Shown here: positions 42,532-53,194 of the stretch, in pieces
Position numbering within the stretch: the first letter of the stretch is position 1
How the letters are laid out: every line of letters begins with the position of its first letter
Assembly: GCF_033439725.1 (NCBI RefSeq)
Contig: NW_026944385.1
Span: 682,001 to 746,000 of the forward strand
Length of the DNA: 64,000 bases
Reading direction: 5' to 3'
Source of the DNA: Neurospora tetraspora
Lineage: Eukaryota > Ascomycota > Sordariomycetes > Sordariales > Sordariaceae
The notes under the pieces: model-generated
Seen by the model: only the letters and a program-made list of their open reading frames with translations
What the model was told of the DNA's origin: nothing
Database searches by the model: none
Translations under genes and position numbers: made by a program

Positions 42532-43255
42532 ATTTGATCTAGATATATGGCAAATGATGCTTGGATAAAAGTGTGTGATTTTTTTCTGTCTTAATCACAA
42601 ATTTCCGAGATGAATGTTTGAACGTGGATGTGGCGTGGGTAGAAAGGGGTAATGATTGAAAGGGTGGAGAAGAGAAGAGGGGTGAGAGGAAAGAAAAGAA
42701 TAACTGGCCCAGGGCTTGAGCTGTTCTTATACCCTCAGAGTCGGACATCCAAGTTGCTCTCATGCCCGATGCATTAGGGCAAGAGCATCGATCCGGCGAG
42801 CTCGGAATACGTGACGTGAACATTGCTGGAGTCACCCATTTTGCGGCATCAAGGTCCCAAGATTGCCTTATCACGAAGGGAATATATACGCTACAAATAT
42901 GCATGTCGTGCGTGGAATATATACTGAACGACCAAGTTTGTGACTAGATGTACTGATGAGATTATTCCGGACCTGCCGAGTCTGGTAATCCCCGTCATCA
43001 CTTCGCAGCATTGATGACCCCCGCAAAATACACCGAGGACAATGGGAAATTGCGTGACAAAGAAAGCTGTATGGATGAGCGGGAGTGTATCGCTTTGTAT
43101 CTCTCTTTTCTTTTGTTAAATTGAATGGGCATTGTCAGTACCATGCAAAACTCTCGATCTGCGGTGATCATCATCTGATGAACCTTAACCCCCGCCTCTC
43201 TTCGCACTACACACAGGAGCGAAACATCATACATTCAAGTCCGAATCATAACGCT

Positions 43256-43277
43256 CCCCCCCCCCCCCCCCCCCCCT
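43256..43277. repeat. 22-nt C homopolymer followed by T run
   Basis: Poly-C then poly-T in non-coding DNA. Confidence 0.85.
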
Positions 43278-44631
43278 TTTTTTTTCTCCATAAATGCCCC
43301 CTGCATGGCAACTGATATAGAAAAACTGTATCTTTCTTTCTTCTTTTCTTTGATATCTTCCTTTATTTCCTTTTTTGTTCTTATTTTTTTTCGTCATCCT
43401 CATGGCCTCATATCCTCCATCGTCTCATGTCCATCACGTTAGCAGCACTTCCATTCCTTGTAGGTCCGTGCCGCTGCTAAGAGCTTCCATCACCGCCCGG
43501 CCAACTCCAACCACAAGTCCTCTCTTCGAAAGACACAGTCAACGTCGACTCAGCTCGCCAAAGGGATCAACCATCGCTTGCTGGGAGGAAAGTCCTCCCT
43601 GAAGCATCGCTTCGAGGAACTTGAGATCATCGGTGGTTGGCTGGTTACTGCAGCATCTGCACAGCCGTTGGTGTTTAGCATAATTCTTCAGTCCGAACTG
43701 ACCCAGCAGCTAAGCTTTAATGCAGTCTCGGTGGCGATTGTGTTCTCGTACATGCATATACAAGTATGCCTGATCTCCACGAATGGGTGAAGACATGGAC
43801 CTGGGCCCTTGCCACTCACGGTAGGTACTTAGTCTATTATATCCTGCTACCTCTACAGCTGGTGTGAACTGCCTTCGTTCCTGCGCTTCACGGCGCCCTG
43901 GCATCGTGCCCGCTTTCTACTCCAAAATAAGCTCAAGGCGCTTCCGAAGTAGACGTAAGTACAAGAGAAGCAAATTGCTGATGATCGACAGGACGGGAAG
44001 ATTTGCTGGCTGTTGCTCCGACTCCCGAGTGTCAGAAATGTGGGTTGGTGCTGCTTATGTCTGTCTGTCTTGATGGACCCCATTTCGGGACGCAGAGATA
44101 AGAAGAAGTATAAGTGGCTCAAGAAGAGGCCCTTCGGAAACGGAGAGTTTATTGATGATGTTTCATTTGTTGGAGAAAGTTACTACACTGCATGGACAAG
44201 ATCTTGAAGTGAAGAAAGTGGTTTAAACTAGAGATGCAGAAAAAAACGCAGCTCGTAACTTCCGTTGCTGAACCCCCCTCATTCCTCCTTGTTTCTTCCC
44301 TTTGCCCAAGCTCCAGCTCCCTCACCCCACGCAAGCTGCTCCGCTGTCTGCCCATCACTCTTTCCTCCAACGCTTTGTGCTCACCCCTCCAGGGCATCCT
44401 CCCAGGAGAGCCGTTCCAGTTCCTTCTTGAGCGACCCCTTCACTATGTTTGTAACCCCTTCTCCGTCCAACGAATCTCCCACCAACTAAATCATCCTCCC
44501 CAACCCTCCCCCAACCCTCCCCCAACCCTCTCCCTATAATGGACCCTACCTATTCCTAGTATCTTAACCTCTGACTTGCCCCCCTTCCCCTCTTCAGCCT
44601 CTCTCCCCCTCTCAACGTGCCGGCTGATACC

Positions 44632-45129
44632 TCACTTAATACACTCAAGCATCTCATCCATGTAATCCACATACTTGATATCCGCCAGCCTCTCCTCGAG
44701 TAATTTGATCTCAGCCTCTTGAGATATCCCTGCACAAGTCTCTATGGTTCTGCATATGCGCACCAAATCCTCAAGCCCGCGCTTTTCTGTGAGAACGTTG
44801 ACATGTTCCTCGGTGAGCACTAGCGGTTTCTGCAGAGCGTCGATGCGTTGGCGAGTGGCTTCGGCTTGAAGGGCGTGGTACTCGGTGCGGGCGTTGGATG
44901 TGGCTCGATTGGCTGTAGTCAGATTGCGTAGTCGGGCGTCGTGGAGAGTGGTCGTGGTGATGCCGAGATTGGAGGTTGATGTGGCGCTCCGCGAGGTAGT
45001 ATCGTCGCCGGTTCTTCTGGGATCATTCGTCGCGGGGGAGTGAGGAGGCTCCGAGGCGGATGCTGTTGTTGGGTCTGTGTTGTTGAGCTTGCCGCACATT
45101 TTGTTGGTGGTGTCGTCGGTGTGGTCCAT
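44632..45129 (-). CDS. B1: orphan family-B protein
   Basis: 165 aa, single exon, ATG 45129 chosen because it restores the family-B start (MDHTDDTTNKMCGKLN). The middle is Thr/Ser/Asn-rich. The C-terminal half is helical: SNARTEYHALQAEATRQRID, then KRGLEDLVRICRTIETCAG and EAEIKLLEERLADI, ending YMDEMLECIK. This half aligns by eye with B2 (REYHARLAAW; KSELEEMVRQRRIFAAGG; VAQLEGMIDALQ), so B1 and B2 are adjacent paralogues on the same strand. Neither resembles a named domain. The conserved amphipathic helices suggest protein-protein contacts, which is inference. Confidence 0.7.
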   Translation of the reverse strand: MDHTDDTTNKMCGKLNNTDPTTASASEPPHSPATNDPRRTGDDTTSRSATSTSNLGITTTTLHDARLRNLTTANRATSNARTEYHALQAEATRQRIDALQKPLVLTEEHVNVLTEKRGLEDLVRICRTIETCAGISQEAEIKLLEERLADIKYVDYMDEMLECIK

Positions 45130-45643
45130 TGTGAAGGTTGCCTTTGACTCTCCACGCTTTGCCTTTAGTGGATGCTTTCGTTGATTACAAGTTGAATAGT
45201 AATGAAGAAAAAGGCCTTGGTTAGTAAGAGAAGAAAGGGTTCGCATAGATTTGGTGGTGGGTGTGGGAAGAGTTTCACTAGTGGATGGCATGATAAGTTG
45301 AAGGAAGACCAACAATTGGTCTTTCAGCTTGAGTCAGAGGTAGCTCCTGTTGCAAGTAAATGTAATTCTGACACTAAAGACGGTGGGTTCAATTGAGGGG
45401 GTCCAGTTAACGGTTTCCCAATCCTTCGACTTTTTGAGACGTTCGCACCCGCTCAAACTGTTATTCCCGTCAACAGTACAACAGGCCACTTTCACACAAG
45501 CTCCTGCTCCCAACTCCCATCCCTTATCGCTTCTCCTTGCCTCTTCTCCTCCTTCAGCTTAACCCCATCGGTATCGGTATGCCGCAGGCCACCCACTCCC
45601 TAGGTACCTAGTCCCCCCCTAAATCCGCCCATAGGCCCATACC
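45130..45643. other. Intergenic between B1 and B2
   Basis: 5' flank of B1 and 3' flank of B2; nothing further seen. Confidence 0.5.
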
Positions 45644-46186
45644 TCACTGCAAAGCCTGCAAAGCATCAATCATCCCCTCAAGCTGTGCTACCTGGGCCTT
45701 TACTACAGAGTCACCGCCAGCGGCGAAGATTCTGCGTTGCCGCACCATCTCCTCAAGCTCGGACTTTCTCCGCGCTCGAGCATGCTCACTGGGATCAAGT
45801 CCAAGAGCGCCGGGGCGGTGCCAAGCGGCAAGGCGGGCGTGGTACTCGCGGCGCCGAGTGCGGTAGTCGGAGGCGAGGGGAGGGTGTTCGTTGGCGTCGG
45901 CGTTGGTATTGGTATTGGCGTTGGCATTGGCGCTGGTGTTGCCGTTGTTGTTGCCGTTGACGCTGGCGTTGAAGTTGGCGTTGGCTTGGGCGTTCGTAAA
46001 GGTGGTGGCCGTGGTCGGGGTGATCGCGGTGTTGAAGTTGAGCGGGGTGGTGTCGAGATGACTGCGCGAGATATTGCTTTTGACCCCAAGATTCGCGGAG
46101 GTATGAGGGTGTACGGCCAAGACTGTAGTTGGGTCTATGTTGAGCTCGCGCATTCTCTGTATGACGTCTGTGGTGCGAGTGTCCAT
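45644..46186 (-). CDS. B2: orphan family-B protein with Asn/Ala repeat
   Basis: 180 aa, single exon, ATG 46186 in ATGGACAC context. It opens with the family signature MDTRTTDVIQRMRELNIDP. The middle (about residues 60-100) is an Ala/Asn/Thr low-complexity tract from a GCN-AAC hexanucleotide repeat (NANANTNTNADAN). The C-terminal module is DYRTRRREYHARLAAWHRPG, then RRKSELEEMVRQRRIFAAGG and QVAQLEGMIDALQALQ, homologous to B1. An antisense frame of similar length exists only because of the repeat and is ignored. Function unknown. Confidence 0.75.
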   Translation of the reverse strand: MDTRTTDVIQRMRELNIDPTTVLAVHPHTSANLGVKSNISRSHLDTTPLNFNTAITPTTATTFTNAQANANFNASVNGNNNGNTSANANANTNTNADANEHPPLASDYRTRRREYHARLAAWHRPGALGLDPSEHARARRKSELEEMVRQRRIFAAGGDSVVKAQVAQLEGMIDALQALQ

Positions 46187-46780
46187 CGTGAAGGCTGGCT
46201 GAAGGATGTTGGTCGTGCTCGACTGAATGCGTTAGATTTGGCGGAAGACTTCGTGGATTACAAGTAGTGAAGAAGTTGAATGAGGACCAGAAAGCTGGGT
46301 AGAGTTAGTCAGCTTGAGTAAGGGGCGCGGCTCCTCGTGACCTCGTGCAAGTGAAGGGAACTCGCCTGCAGGCACCCCGCATCAAATGCAGCTGGAGTGT
46401 GTTCAAAACTTGCTAGCTTGGGTCCGAGGGGGACTGGGGGAGTAGGTAGTTTTGGATTAAAAGCTCGGGTTCCTCAAGGTAAAAGTCACGATGAGAACCA
46501 AATGGGCCTAAGACAAAGAATGGCGCTGGTGAACCTCCTTGGTCAATTTGGTGAGAAGAAAGCAGAATAACTAACTAAATGATTGAGGGCGACCCCATCG
46601 GTCTATGTACGCACGCTATGTGTCAATATCCAAGTGTACGCTAACTCCAATATCCAGTATCAGGATCGCAGTGACAAATTCCTTGTTACTCGTTCCTCCA
46701 AATAGCCCAACTTTCCCGCCAGGGAAGCGCCATCATCAATTCTGGGCCATCAATATGCCCCTCGGGCTCTCACCCGGTGC
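46187..46780. other. Intergenic between B2 and B3
   Basis: Non-coding flank; no feature recognised. Confidence 0.5.
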
Positions 46781-48001
46781 TTACTCCTCCATCTGGTCAT
46801 CATCGCTGTATTCGTTGACGTTTCCCTGAAGTGACTCCGTTTTCTCCGGTACCATCACCTCCACTAACCCATAACCGAACAAGTTGATCTGACGTGACTT
46901 GTACAATCCCTCCTCCATCTGCACATCATCGGAGACGTTTCCCTGAACTGACTCCGGCTTCTCCTGTTCCACCTCCATTTGCTCACCATCGGAGGCGTTT
47001 CCATCAAGTGAGCTCGTGTGACCCTGTTCCTCCTGTGAGTGTGAACCATGTCCGTTCTGTCCCATTCCCAGGGGGGGAAAACGCGCGGCAAACTCGGCCG
47101 CAGTCAAACCCATTTCGTATCCCAGGGGCATACGCGCGGCCATCTCGGCCGCAGTCAAACCCATCCCGTATCCCAGTGCCCTTAACCTTCTCATATCCGC
47201 TTTGATATGAGCCCTCATTCTTCTCTCCATAGTCTTCTGCTTCCGTGCTGCAGTATCAGCCAGTCTCTGCTGGAGGTCCTCTTTGCTAAGCTGTTTCAAT
47301 GATACTCCGAGTGCTTCCGCTTGTGCTTTCTTAGCCTTTGCCCTCTCCCGCTGGGACTTCGCGAACGTCGTCTGTGCCACCTTCAGCTCGCGCTTGGCGT
47401 GCTTTCCGCAAAGAGATGGTTGGTACCAGGTCCGGACAGAAGCCTGCCGGGGCGTCTGCAAGCTGGTTGGGAGGGGTAGATTGGTGGCGGCTCTACCCCC
47501 GCCTGTGGCTGTGGTGCCCGTGGAAGAAAAGGTTGAGTGGTTGAGGGCATCCTGGCCGATCACGTAGGAGCCAAAGAAGTCTGTTTGCGAAGGGGGATGA
47601 GCTGACGAGGGAGCATCGTTGTGAGTACCGTCACATGTTTTAAAGTCAGCGGGCATGGAGCGGCCGCGTTCTAAGCGCCAGCGTGCGTAGAATGCGGACA
47701 AGGCGCTGCTGGGGCCCGGGCTTGGGGCCGGGGTCGGGGTCGGATTTGGATTCGGCTGATACGCGGGGCCCGCGGAGGGGGTACACAACGGAAGATTCAT
47801 GTCGTTGTTGGCTTCCTCCCTCATTGCCTTCGTGAAATAGTCGCGTCTCGTGGAACCGTCCACTGGGGATTTGCTGGAGGCTTGCGCTTGTACTCGAGCC
47901 TGCGACCCGGGTTGCTCATTATGCCGTGAGACCTTGATAGAAAGCAGTCGAGACTGAAGCCTCGCCATTATTTCATCGTGTATTTCATTGCGATTGGCCA
48001 T
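46781..48001 (-). CDS. B3: larger orphan protein with internal repeats and MEE tail
   Basis: 406 aa, single exon, ATG 48001 (MANRNEIHDEIMARLQSRLL). The middle is Pro/Ser/Thr-rich (NPNPTPTPAPSPGPSS). A basic helix (KRELKVAQTTFAKSQRERAK) and a coiled segment (LSKEDLQQRLADTAARKQK) follow, then a tandem repeat of about 17 residues (LGYGMGLTAAEMAARMP and LGYEMGLTAAEFAARFP). The tail has three related acidic units (ASDGEQMEVEQEKPESVQGN, VSDDVQMEE, YSDDDQMEE). The final DDDQMEE matches the ends of B8 and B9. The N-terminal signature is weaker than in other members, so membership rests mainly on tail and location. Confidence 0.65.
   Translation of the reverse strand: MANRNEIHDEIMARLQSRLLSIKVSRHNEQPGSQARVQAQASSKSPVDGSTRRDYFTKAMREEANNDMNLPLCTPSAGPAYQPNPNPTPTPAPSPGPSSALSAFYARWRLERGRSMPADFKTCDGTHNDAPSSAHPPSQTDFFGSYVIGQDALNHSTFSSTGTTATGGGRAATNLPLPTSLQTPRQASVRTWYQPSLCGKHAKRELKVAQTTFAKSQRERAKAKKAQAEALGVSLKQLSKEDLQQRLADTAARKQKTMERRMRAHIKADMRRLRALGYGMGLTAAEMAARMPLGYEMGLTAAEFAARFPPLGMGQNGHGSHSQEEQGHTSSLDGNASDGEQMEVEQEKPESVQGNVSDDVQMEEGLYKSRQINLFGYGLVEVMVPEKTESLQGNVNEYSDDDQMEE
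47090..47175 (-). repeat. Tandem coding repeat in B3
   Basis: CTCGGCCGCAGTCAAACCCA occurs twice 51 bp apart and encodes the duplicated GLTAAE units. Confidence 0.8.
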
Positions 48002-49198
48002 CTTGAGCGGTTGGTTGTGGGGTCTGTCTTCGTTCTTGTGGTGGTCGAGAGATTGAGCTGGAGGAGAACTTGGAGTTCTGGGGCTGTAAAGAAGAAAGAA
48101 AGTATGTTAGAGATAGATGCTGCTAGGAAAGGATAGTCTTAGTGCTTGTGGAAATGGGAAACCTAGGTACCTGTAATGGGAAAAACGTTGAGGAATTGAC
48201 CCGAGCCGGGTAGTTAGTAGTTAGCGCGATAGATTGTGTAGCGTTGGGGTTAAGATGTTCGATCAAGCAACAGATCAAAGGCGCAGAACCCGATGACTTG
48301 AAACTTGAAGAGATGTGGCTTGGGGAAAGAAAGACAAGCCCTTGTTCTGCCTGTATATAGATGTTCTTATAGGCAAAACCGCCTGGCAACTACCTGGCTG
48401 CCAGATGGCGACGGGATGCTGGAATTTACCGAATTCTTGGTCAGTTAGGCATTTGCAGGACTGATCAAATGCAAAGCCTGGGGTCGCGAGGCGCTTCTAG
48501 CCCAGACGAGTACTTGCATCAACAACAACGCACCTTCCGCTCTATTGCAGAAGAGTGCATTAGGGCAGAACCTCGGAGTCCGTGAACACCCCGCGACCCC
48601 AAGAAATAAATTAATAATCGTGGGCAGAATCCAAGTTCCAAGATCCACGCTCGAAGGTAAGACTGAAGTCTTCATGATAATGAAAACAATGAAGACGTCA
48701 CGATATCAACTTAAAACTTTGAAACATGTTTGTTTTGCGGGCAAAACTGCCCCTCCTTTTGGTCTTGTTTTGTCTTACCTAACAACGGTATTTTTAAAGA
48801 CAAATCTCTGAGATCACAAGATCACTGAACAAGTACCCTTCATTCTCCTTTGTAAGACGACATAGACCATCGCGAATGGATATTGCGTGCCTCGTCGGGC
48901 ATGTGGCACCGTCGACTATTGGCCAGCGCTGTAGATTCCGCAGTCGGGTGCGTGCTTCTGCTTTCCCCCCCATCTCCCAAAAACCCGTCACTCCGAGCTC
49001 CGACACCTTTGGCGTCAAGTAGAGGTACAAAAAACCACAAGATCCCCTCGCGATACGCTGGTCTTTCCTTCCCGAATATCCAAAACTTCCAGGTTGCCAT
49101 ACTAAGCGCCTCTTTGTCAGCAGACACTGCCCCACCGACATAGGCTTTCCTCGCTCTTTCCCTCCGTGAGCGAAAGACTCTGCTAGCGACCAGCGAAC
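48002..49198. other. Divergent intergenic region, B3 (-) / relic (+)
   Basis: Strand switch point of array B. Contains B3 5' flank and nothing else I can support. Confidence 0.45.
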
Positions 49199-49786
49199 AT
49201 GAGTCCCAACAACGACGACCCCACTATGGCCTCGGAGACCGAGAACCTTCTCACATCCTCTTCAGAATTTGTCATCGTCACCGCTGCTGCCGGTACAAGC
49301 CGCCAGCACCCGGCAGTTCTCGCGCTTCAACCTGCTCCCCATGCGCATGCGTAGTCGCAGTCCTTCCAAGGTTCGGGCTCCAATGCGAACACCGACACCA
49401 ATGCCAGCACCCTGCGCCCCCTTCTGCCACGTCATGGCGAATCCGAGGCACCGGCGCATACTCCGCTCCTGACACCAGCCGAGGTTCAGACTCAGAGAGA
49501 GAATCTCTACCGATCCCTTGTCCGTAACCTTGTGACCCTGTAGCGCATGAAGCAGTACCACGCATATAAGATTGAGGAGATCCAGGAGCTTATCAATACG
49601 GAGGTGGAGAAGATCCTGAGGGGTGGCCCAAGGGAGAAGAAGGAGGCGGAAGAGGAGATAGAGTTGTTGAAGGTGAAAGCGACGTATCATAATAAGGTGT
49701 TGAATGAGACGGTGAAGACGGAGATGACGGTGAAGAGGGAGGTGGAGAGGAGGAGGGCGGAGATGGCGAGGGAGGATGGTGAGTGA
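49199..49786 (+). pseudogene. Relic of a coiled-coil orphan gene with two in-frame TAG codons
   Basis: A single frame from ATG 49199 (MSPNNDDPTMASETENLL) to TGA 49784-49786 is interrupted only by TAG at 49352-49354 and 49541-49543. Between and after the stops it stays open and protein-like: an Asn/Thr-rich linker, TPAEVQTQRENLYRSLVRNL, then KIEEIQELINTEVEKIL and EEEIELLKVKATYHNKVL, a clear coiled coil, ending EMAREDGE. 196 codons in all. It sits inside array B, in plus orientation, but lacks the MDST signature. Two stops with no frameshift suggest a recent host pseudogene or, less likely, readthrough. The coiled coil resembles family A in style only. Confidence 0.6.
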
Positions 49787-50095
49787 GAATGGGAAGTAGA
49801 TGGATTAATCGGGGTGGTGCATGTGCGGATGGTGGCATGGTAGCGCTGGTTTGTAGTGTCATAACTTGGCCAAGCAAAAGCGTTGATTGATGGGGGAGCT
49901 GGAATCCATCGCAGGGGCATGCGAGGGCCGTGATGTTTACCACTTGCATAGAGGTAGAGACGACACCGAAATCATCGCAAGATCGGAGACAATCAAAAAG
50001 ACATTTACCAAGCAAACAAGTCGCAAAAGAAAGGCTAATTGAACACTGATTGACAAGAAGCAACTCTAAGTGCAAAAAGAAGATAAAAAATACAA

Positions 50096-50190
50096 AAAGC
50101 TCAGCGGCCTCGAGCAGGGTCGAACCCGTCCACTCAAGACACGCCTACGAAAACTGTACCACCGTTACCCGTACTGGGAAGGCGGGGGTC
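50096..50190 (-). repeat. tRNA-derived SINE-like element, copy 1
   Basis: On the minus strand: an A-box-like GGTAACGGTGGTACAG, then TTTTCGTAGGC, then a B box (CGGGTTCGACCCTG), ending GGCCGCTGAGCTTTTTG with T-rich tail. It shares TTTTCGTAGG, the B box and the GCTGAGCTTTTTG end with 63120-63240. Confidence 0.5.
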
Positions 50191-50225
50191 TAGCGAACAG
50201 CAAATTGACTGTCAATTGACTGTTG

Positions 50226-50950
50226 GGAGGTCGTAAACGTTAGTAATTTTTTCAAGTGCAGTAGTGGCTGTTCAAAATTTTTCAAACATTTACCGAAATA
50301 AACGTTAGAATGCATCCAAACGTTAGAACAGGTAAACGTTTGAGCTGCCAAGCGTTGGAACCCTACTAAACTGTTTATTGAACATTTAATGAACATTTAA
50401 TCACAGTCACGGTCACGGTTACGGTCACGGTCACGGTCACGGTCACCTTAATGCATTTGGTTTCTTGATGAAAGATATTGATTGACTACTTGAAATTCTT
50501 ACCTGGCTTTATCTTCTTTGGTCGACAAGAGAGAGAGAGAGAGAGAGCCGGGCAGTCTATTTACCAAGGCATTGGTTTTGCAATGCTACTTGGCTGCAAC
50601 TTCCACTTGGAAGACAATGACTTGGTAAATGGGCTGTCCGGTTCTCTGATTCCCTGGCTCCCTGATTCCCTAGCTCTCTGGTTCTTTGGTTGAGGAAATG
50701 AACAACTTGGAGGTTTTTGGTTGTAAAGAGGAAAAGGAAGAAGTGCAAAGTTTTCGCTTCGAGGTTGGCCTTATAGTGGTGGAAGGTAGTTATCGTCGCT
50801 CTTTCCCTTTCACCAAGTTTTTCAACTTTGCGACTAGGCTGGGGCTACAACGCTAACCTACACCCAAGCGTTTATTCATGTTAATCGTTTGAAAATGTAT
50901 TTGGCTGGAACAACCGTTGATCAACGCTTCGTAAACGTTTACACCAAAAT
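50226..50950. repeat. Element bounded by imperfect inverted repeats rich in AAACGTT
   Basis: Left arm about 50232-50345 and right arm about 50860-50945 match in inverted orientation (TTTTTCAAACATTTACCGAA against TTTTCAAACGATTAACATGA, both followed by ATAAACG). About 700 bp apart. Could be a foldback or MITE-type element; target duplications were not found. Confidence 0.4.
50401..50446. repeat. GGTCAC hexamer tandem repeat
   Basis: About seven units of GGTCAC with single variants, lying within the putative foldback element. Confidence 0.85.
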
Positions 50951-53194
50951 CAAGTGTTAATTTATAGTTTGAAAATTTCAAACTATTTTCTTACTGTTCC
51001 CTAACTCCCCCCCCCTTCCCAGTACGGACCACGCAACGAGCAATGTTTATCTGGCCCCGCCACATACCGCTTGACCACGAGGGAACCTTTACTTGCGAGG
51101 GATCTTGGAGTTATTGAGGGGTGCTGAAGTGGGACCTTATAAGGCCCAAGTGGAAGGTCCAGCGCCTGGCAAGCGCCTGGCAGGTGCTGCGCACTGGGAG
51201 AGTGCACACTTGCCGGTAGGTGCCGGACTGCCGGGACTGGTGCCGGAGTGTCGGTAGAGGTGGCAGGTGCCGGTGCCGTACAGCTGGTACAGCTGGTAGT
51301 GGTAGGGAACGCGGCAAGATTGCTTGCCTGCCTGCCTGCCACTGACCAACCTCTTTGCCAGGGACCAAGCTTTTGCGTCATTCATTCAATTTCATACAAA
51401 ACCGCGGCGTTGCCCAGCGTTCCTTTTCACACTCCCCATGTACTCATACAAGTAAGGGCTTGAATTGCCAATCTACCCCTTCGCGATTCTTATAATCTGC
51501 ATGAGGAGAGCAATCATCCTCCCGCTGTGAGGACCGCCGACACGGCCCATCCAAAGGTCAACATCTCCTTTCATGTGCAAGGTCAACAACAGCATTACTA
51601 TGTGAACACTACTTCTACTATACTGTCACCAGTGGCGCATGCCCTGAAGAAAGCTCATTTAGCTGAAGCTTTGGAGTTGGGGAGTTGGTGAGTTCGTCTG
51701 TTCGACGACTCGTCCTAACTCTCTGGTGCATGAAGTCAGAAGTGAAGTCAAAAGCGGGACAAGTGGGGTGGGAGTGGGGCTGAGCTAGGCAGATTGGGAA
51801 AGATGAAGGATGTGTTAGTGATAGTGCAGGCCCCTAATACAGGTGTTACAGCGGGTGGACGCTAACAGCATAACATAGACCCACTTCCCGATTTGCAGGG
51901 GTGGGTCAAGAAAAGAGGGTGCAATGCAGTGAGGACACTTGCATTTTCTGACATGACATTTGGGTGAGTTGGGTAAAGGCTTTATCGGTCATTCTAAATC
52001 AAAGCAGAATGAGCAATTCGCATTTATTTGGTGTCCGTAGAAGTAAAGGTTTTACATTAGGAGAAGAGTGTCTGACATGGCTTTACCGCGCCGCCCTGTT
52101 TGGCACCAAGCATACACATCCTCAAACACAAGATGCTCAACCCATATGTATGATCCGGTATCAGCACTCACGGCCAGTCCAAAACACATCCATTCGACGA
52201 CAATCAACGTAAGAAAGCTGGAATTGGTAGCGATTGAGTGCGTTTATAATGTCGCCAATGGTCGGCGCAATGATGTCATGATAGCCGCCAGATGTACGAG
52301 AGGTATGCATATGCGGAATCACCAAGCATCAGTATCAACACTACATGCCACAGATACAATGTTATCATCTTGCAGAGGTTGGTCGGGCTTAATGTGGTCA
52401 ACATTGAAGATTGCACAATGCTCTCCCGAATGCCCAAACCACAAGTGACTGCATCATCTGGGACAAGAAGTGGAAACCGGCGGTAGTGGGAAACGGATTC
52501 TGTGGCATATTCAATCCTGCCAACCTACCTTCATGGTCAGGAAACCTCTTTATTGCTTTCTCCTTCTCAGCTTGTCGCATCAACTTTCCCACACGGAGTC
52601 AGCTGCCTGGAGCATCTCAACATTACTTTCAAGAGCCGGAGGGCCCAAAACAAGCGACTTCACTCACCAACAGAAGCATCATATATACCGCCAAAAAGTT
52701 GAAGGTGAGCGGGAGGCATTACAACTCCACCTATAACAACAGGGCCTCTTAACATGATCCGTGGGAAAAGGGAGTGTCTGGCTTGGGTTGCGGCCAAAAT
52801 CGACCACGAGAGTTGACTGTTGATGTGCCCACGAAGCCCAACGAGCAACGAGAGAGTCAACCTGACGGGGGAGCAGGTCAAGCTGAGTGAAGGGCACAGA
52901 CCATTGGGAGAAACAATAGGAAACCGCCGGCAAGGTTATGGTATCTGATCTTATTCAGATTTGTATTGAAGTTATCAGAATCTGATCAGAACCTGAAAGC
53001 AAAGCAGTCCACCCATTCACCTGATGGGGTCCAACCCCTCAATTTTTTTTTTGAATTTCACCCATTTAAATTCTGATTTCTCTTTCTTTCTCCCGCCTTC
53101 ACCAACCACATCACCACCCAACTTCACCCACCACTTTCTACCAAATTTCTAGTATCAACACAAACACCAAACACCAAACATCAAAGACAGCACA

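Larger units (their letters stand above)
41942..44631. other. Gene-poor stretch
   Basis: About 2.7 kb including an AT microsatellite and a poly-C run. A plus-strand stretch at 43450-43790 has protein-like character (KGINHRLLGGKSSLKHRFEE, then LEIIGGWLV) after a possible acceptor TTCCTTGTAG, but no complete model can be built. Nothing else supported. Confidence 0.4.
49787..53194. other. Long gene-free stretch with repeats
   Basis: About 3.4 kb with a tRNA-like element, AACGTT-rich inverted repeats, a GGTCAC array and, at 51130-51280, degenerate GGTGCCGG words. Frames at 52000-52750 are short and unsupported. Immediate 5' flank of B5 (53040-53194) is T- then C/A-rich. Confidence 0.45.

Noticed and set aside
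45737-46267. Plus-strand Gly/Val-rich frame opposite B2
   Set aside because: Arises from the Ala/Asn hexanucleotide repeat read backwards; the minus-strand frame has the family signature and paralogue.
51000-52760. Short frames between the foldback element and B5
   Set aside because: No shared signature, splice pattern or domain; composition fits non-coding DNA.
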